Origin: Nitrospira sp. | GTDB taxonomy: Bacteria; Nitrospirota; Nitrospiria; Nitrospirales; Nitrospiraceae | Direction of reading: 5' to 3' | Length of the DNA stretch: 5,993 nt | NCBI GenBank assembly: GCA_025360665.1 | Contig: JANYBU010000007.1 | Location: forward strand, 1-5,993 | Shown here: piece by piece, positions 4,766 to 5,993 of the stretch | Layout: each line of letters starts with the position of its first letter | Position numbering within the stretch: position 1 is the stretch's first letter | Made by a program: the position numbers and the translations under genes | Notes under the pieces: model-generated | Databases searched by the model: none | What the model saw: the letters and a program-made list of their open reading frames with translations, nothing else | Told to the model about the DNA's origin: nothing

Positions 4766-5532
4766 AACTCGACTCTATGACAGAAACCTTCGATCTGGGG
4801 ACGGTCCGAGCCGGTAGCCGGCGTGATCGGGTGCGTGTCGTGACCCTCAGTCTGGTTGTGACCGGGTCCTTTCTGTTGCAAGGTTGCCTCGCAGGAGCCT
4901 GGGTGGCACTGGTGTCGGTGGATTCAATGAGGGACAGCAACGTGACCTTTGGGCCGTTCGAGCAATCATGGGTGGCAGAGCAGGACCAATTGAGCGATGC
5001 TGTCCACAATTTGAAGGTGACGAGCGTGGCAGTCCTTCCGGTTGAGAGCGATCCGGAGATGGGCGCGCGGCTTGCCACCTTGTTGCAGCAGGAAACTGCG
5101 TTGCGTGTCGAAGTGCCGACGAGTATTGCGGCCGGAGTCACCGCAGCCGATCCGCGTTCGGCAAAAGCCGATGATGCAGATCGCAGTACCCTAGCCAAAG
5201 AAGTCACGCGGGACTTGGGTGTCGATACTGTTCTCGTCAGTCGCGTTGCCGCCGGTTCGCCTTCTCATCCGAGCGACTGGGGGTGGAAAGCAGAGGGCTC
5301 ACAACGCCTATATCTGTACCTGATGAATCGCGACGGCCATCTGCTCTGGAAGGATGAACTGCCATTCACGCTGGTAAAAGGTTCCACATCGGCGCAGGAA
5401 GCATCCGTACAGACGGATCTCAGCGATCACGTGATGCAGCATGTCAAAGAGCTGCGCCTTGATGAACTTGGCTACCTACCGAAGAAAGCCTTGTACAGGA
5501 TCCCGAAAAAAGTAGGCATTCTCACCCGCTAG
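4762..5532 (+). CDS. Predicted outer-membrane lipoprotein, CsgG/TolB-N/LpoB-like fold
   Basis: The product is 256 residues from the ATG at 4762. A hydrophobic stretch (about 26-39) ends in a lipobox-like LLQGC with Cys42 as the lipidation site; Gln before Gly-Cys is less common than small residues there. The following residue is Leu, not Asp, which in proteobacterial sorting would mean the outer membrane. The region before the hydrophobic core is unusually long (25 residues, ending in a basic SRRDRVR), so the start may be internal; ATG at 4777 or GTGs near the core are alternatives. The mature part shows a beta-alpha pattern: VAVLPV (89-94), an ALRVEVPTS strand, LGVDTVLVSRV (152-162) and LYLYLMNRDGHLLWKDEL (183-200). 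This recalls the CsgG/TolB-N/LpoB/GNA1162 lipoproteins, but no function is assigned. A terminator follows at 5563. Confidence 0.75.
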   Translation: MKLDSMTETFDLGTVRAGSRRDRVRVVTLSLVVTGSFLLQGCLAGAWVALVSVDSMRDSNVTFGPFEQSWVAEQDQLSDAVHNLKVTSVAVLPVESDPEMGARLATLLQQETALRVEVPTSIAAGVTAADPRSAKADDADRSTLAKEVTRDLGVDTVLVSRVAAGSPSHPSDWGWKAEGSQRLYLYLMNRDGHLLWKDELPFTLVKGSTSAQEASVQTDLSDHVMQHVKELRLDELGYLPKKALYRIPKKVGILTR

Positions 5533-5562
5533 ACCCCGGCGACTACTTCACCCGCCCGCCCT

Positions 5563-5586
5563 GAGGCTGCCAAGACAGCCTCTTTA
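5563..5586 (+). terminator. Stem-loop terminator after the lipoprotein gene
   Basis: GAGGCTG (5563-5569) and CAGCCTC (5576-5582) form a perfect 7-bp GC-rich stem around a 6-nt loop, followed by TTTA. It lies 30 nt after the stop codon. The T run is short, so efficiency may be modest. Confidence 0.7.
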
Positions 5587-5632
5587 CCAGAGACGTGCCT
5601 TTTCCCATGCAGCGCTCTCGACACCGTTGAAG

Positions 5633-5760
5633 CGTGAATCGCATCTCATTATTTGCGCGAGACTCGCGAGACTTGCGCGAAAAGCGAGACGACTCGGAAG
5701 TTCCATCTTCGCGAATCGCGCCTGTCGCGCACGTCTTGCTTGTCTCGCTCACGATTCACG
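5633..5760. repeat. Intergenic element: converging 9-nt repeat arrays inside 9-bp inverted ends
   Basis: CGTGAATCG (5633-5641) and its complement CGATTCACG (5752-5760) bound a 128-bp element. On the left side four 9-nt units run at 5657-5692: GCGAGACTC, GCGAGACTT, GCGCGAAAA and GCGAGACGA. On the right side five units run in the opposite direction at 5704-5748; read on the minus strand they are GCGAGACAA, GCAAGACGT, GCGCGACAG, GCGCGATTC and GCGAAGATG. The units share a GCG(A/C)GA-like core. The halves therefore form a long imperfect hairpin. It resembles REP or MITE-like non-coding dispersed repeats, but no family is named. Confidence 0.65.
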
Positions 5761-5945
5761 AACGACGTGCGAAGAGACGGCCTTATTGAGCATATTGCGG
5801 GAGCTTCTTACTGTTGTGCCACACATGCGAACCACCGAAATTCTCACGTGCTAAAATAGTTTCTCCATAGCCTGCTAGCCCTTCTTGCAGCGCTCCCTCT
5901 CCTCCGGTACAGTCTAACTCCTTCATCTCGGAGCATGAGTTCTCC
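5761..5945. other. Gene-free stretch before the last ORF
   Basis: With the repeat and terminator to its left, the whole of 5533-5945 lacks a convincing gene; the short frames across it are low-complexity by-products of the repeat. The only further signals I see are the possible promoter at 5849-5857 and a GGAG at 5930-5933. Confidence 0.5.
5849..5857 (+). promoter_or_regulatory. Possible extended -10 promoter
   Basis: TGCTAAAAT is an extended -10 element (TGN followed by TAAAAT, five of six matches to TATAAT). No good -35 box is present at the usual spacing. Transcription would start near 5864, about 80 nt before the ORF at 5946. Confidence 0.35.
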
Positions 5946-5993
5946 ATGTCGTTGCTCGATGTGCCACTGCTGGCTCGTCTTCAAGCAGAGTTT
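5946..5993 (+). CDS. Start of an unrecognised gene, cut by the window edge
   Basis: ATG at 5946 opens a frame of 16 codons to the edge, MSLLDVPLLARLQAEF, with an amphipathic look. GGAG at 5930-5933 is 12 nt upstream, rather far. A different-frame ATG at 5935 is too close to that GGAG, and its product is Cys-rich and less likely. The extended -10 at 5849-5857 could serve it. Too little is present to name a family. Confidence 0.4.
   Translation, partial: MSLLDVPLLARLQAEF

Noticed and set aside
5633..5760. A CRISPR array
   Set aside because: The units are 9 nt, degenerate, without spacers and converge from both sides.
5543..5859. Short overlapping frames on both strands through the intergenic repeat
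   Set aside because: Their translations are Arg-rich repeats produced by the GCGAGAC units, with no ribosome sites.

Overview
The window is GC-rich bacterial DNA with one long minus-strand block on the left (two large genes plus the 5' end of a third) and short plus-strand genes on the right. The style suggests a Nitrospirota (Nitrospira-like) genome: moderately high GC, an FhlA-type sigma-54 activator, a compact NFACT protein, a tiny double-CxxC zinc-ribbon protein and degenerate GCGAGAC-type repeats between genes. That assignment is an impression, not proof. No rRNA, tRNA, CRISPR array, transposase or phage gene is visible.

Left block (minus strand). Positions 1-177 hold the N-terminal 59 codons of an unrecognised protein. 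Upstream of it lie a good -24/-12 (sigma-54) promoter at 191-206 and two similar 18-bp imperfect palindromes at 306-323 and 337-354. Next is a 685-residue GAF-GAF-AAA+-Fis sigma-54 activator (356-2413). A third, better copy of the same palindrome (2388-2405) overlaps this activator's own start. The simplest reading is that the activator drives the gene at 1-177 from tandem enhancer sites and also controls itself. Its sigma-54 contact loop reads GAFTNA rather than the usual GAFTGA. Upstream of it, on the same strand, is an RqcH/NFACT ribosome quality-control gene (2455-3903).

Right block (plus strand). The 334-bp gap at 3904-4237 carries a second sigma-54 promoter (4117-4132) with an upstream palindrome of a different sequence. 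It precedes a 75-residue zinc-ribbon protein (4238-4465). The following gap (4466-4761) contains two hairpins, a perfect 7-bp-arm palindrome and a possible 16-codon leader ORF whose stop overlaps the start of a predicted lipoprotein (4762-5532). That protein resembles the CsgG/TolB-N/LpoB fold group. A stem-loop terminator follows at 5563-5586.

The last gap (5533-5945) has no convincing gene. It holds an intergenic element made of two converging arrays of 9-nt units between 9-bp inverted repeats (5633-5760), and a possible extended -10 promoter. A partial ORF starts at 5946.

The most interesting signal is regulatory: two sigma-54 promoters in 6 kb, one with a complete set of activator gene, tandem enhancer-like sites, promoter and autoregulatory site, and an activator with an unusual loop residue.
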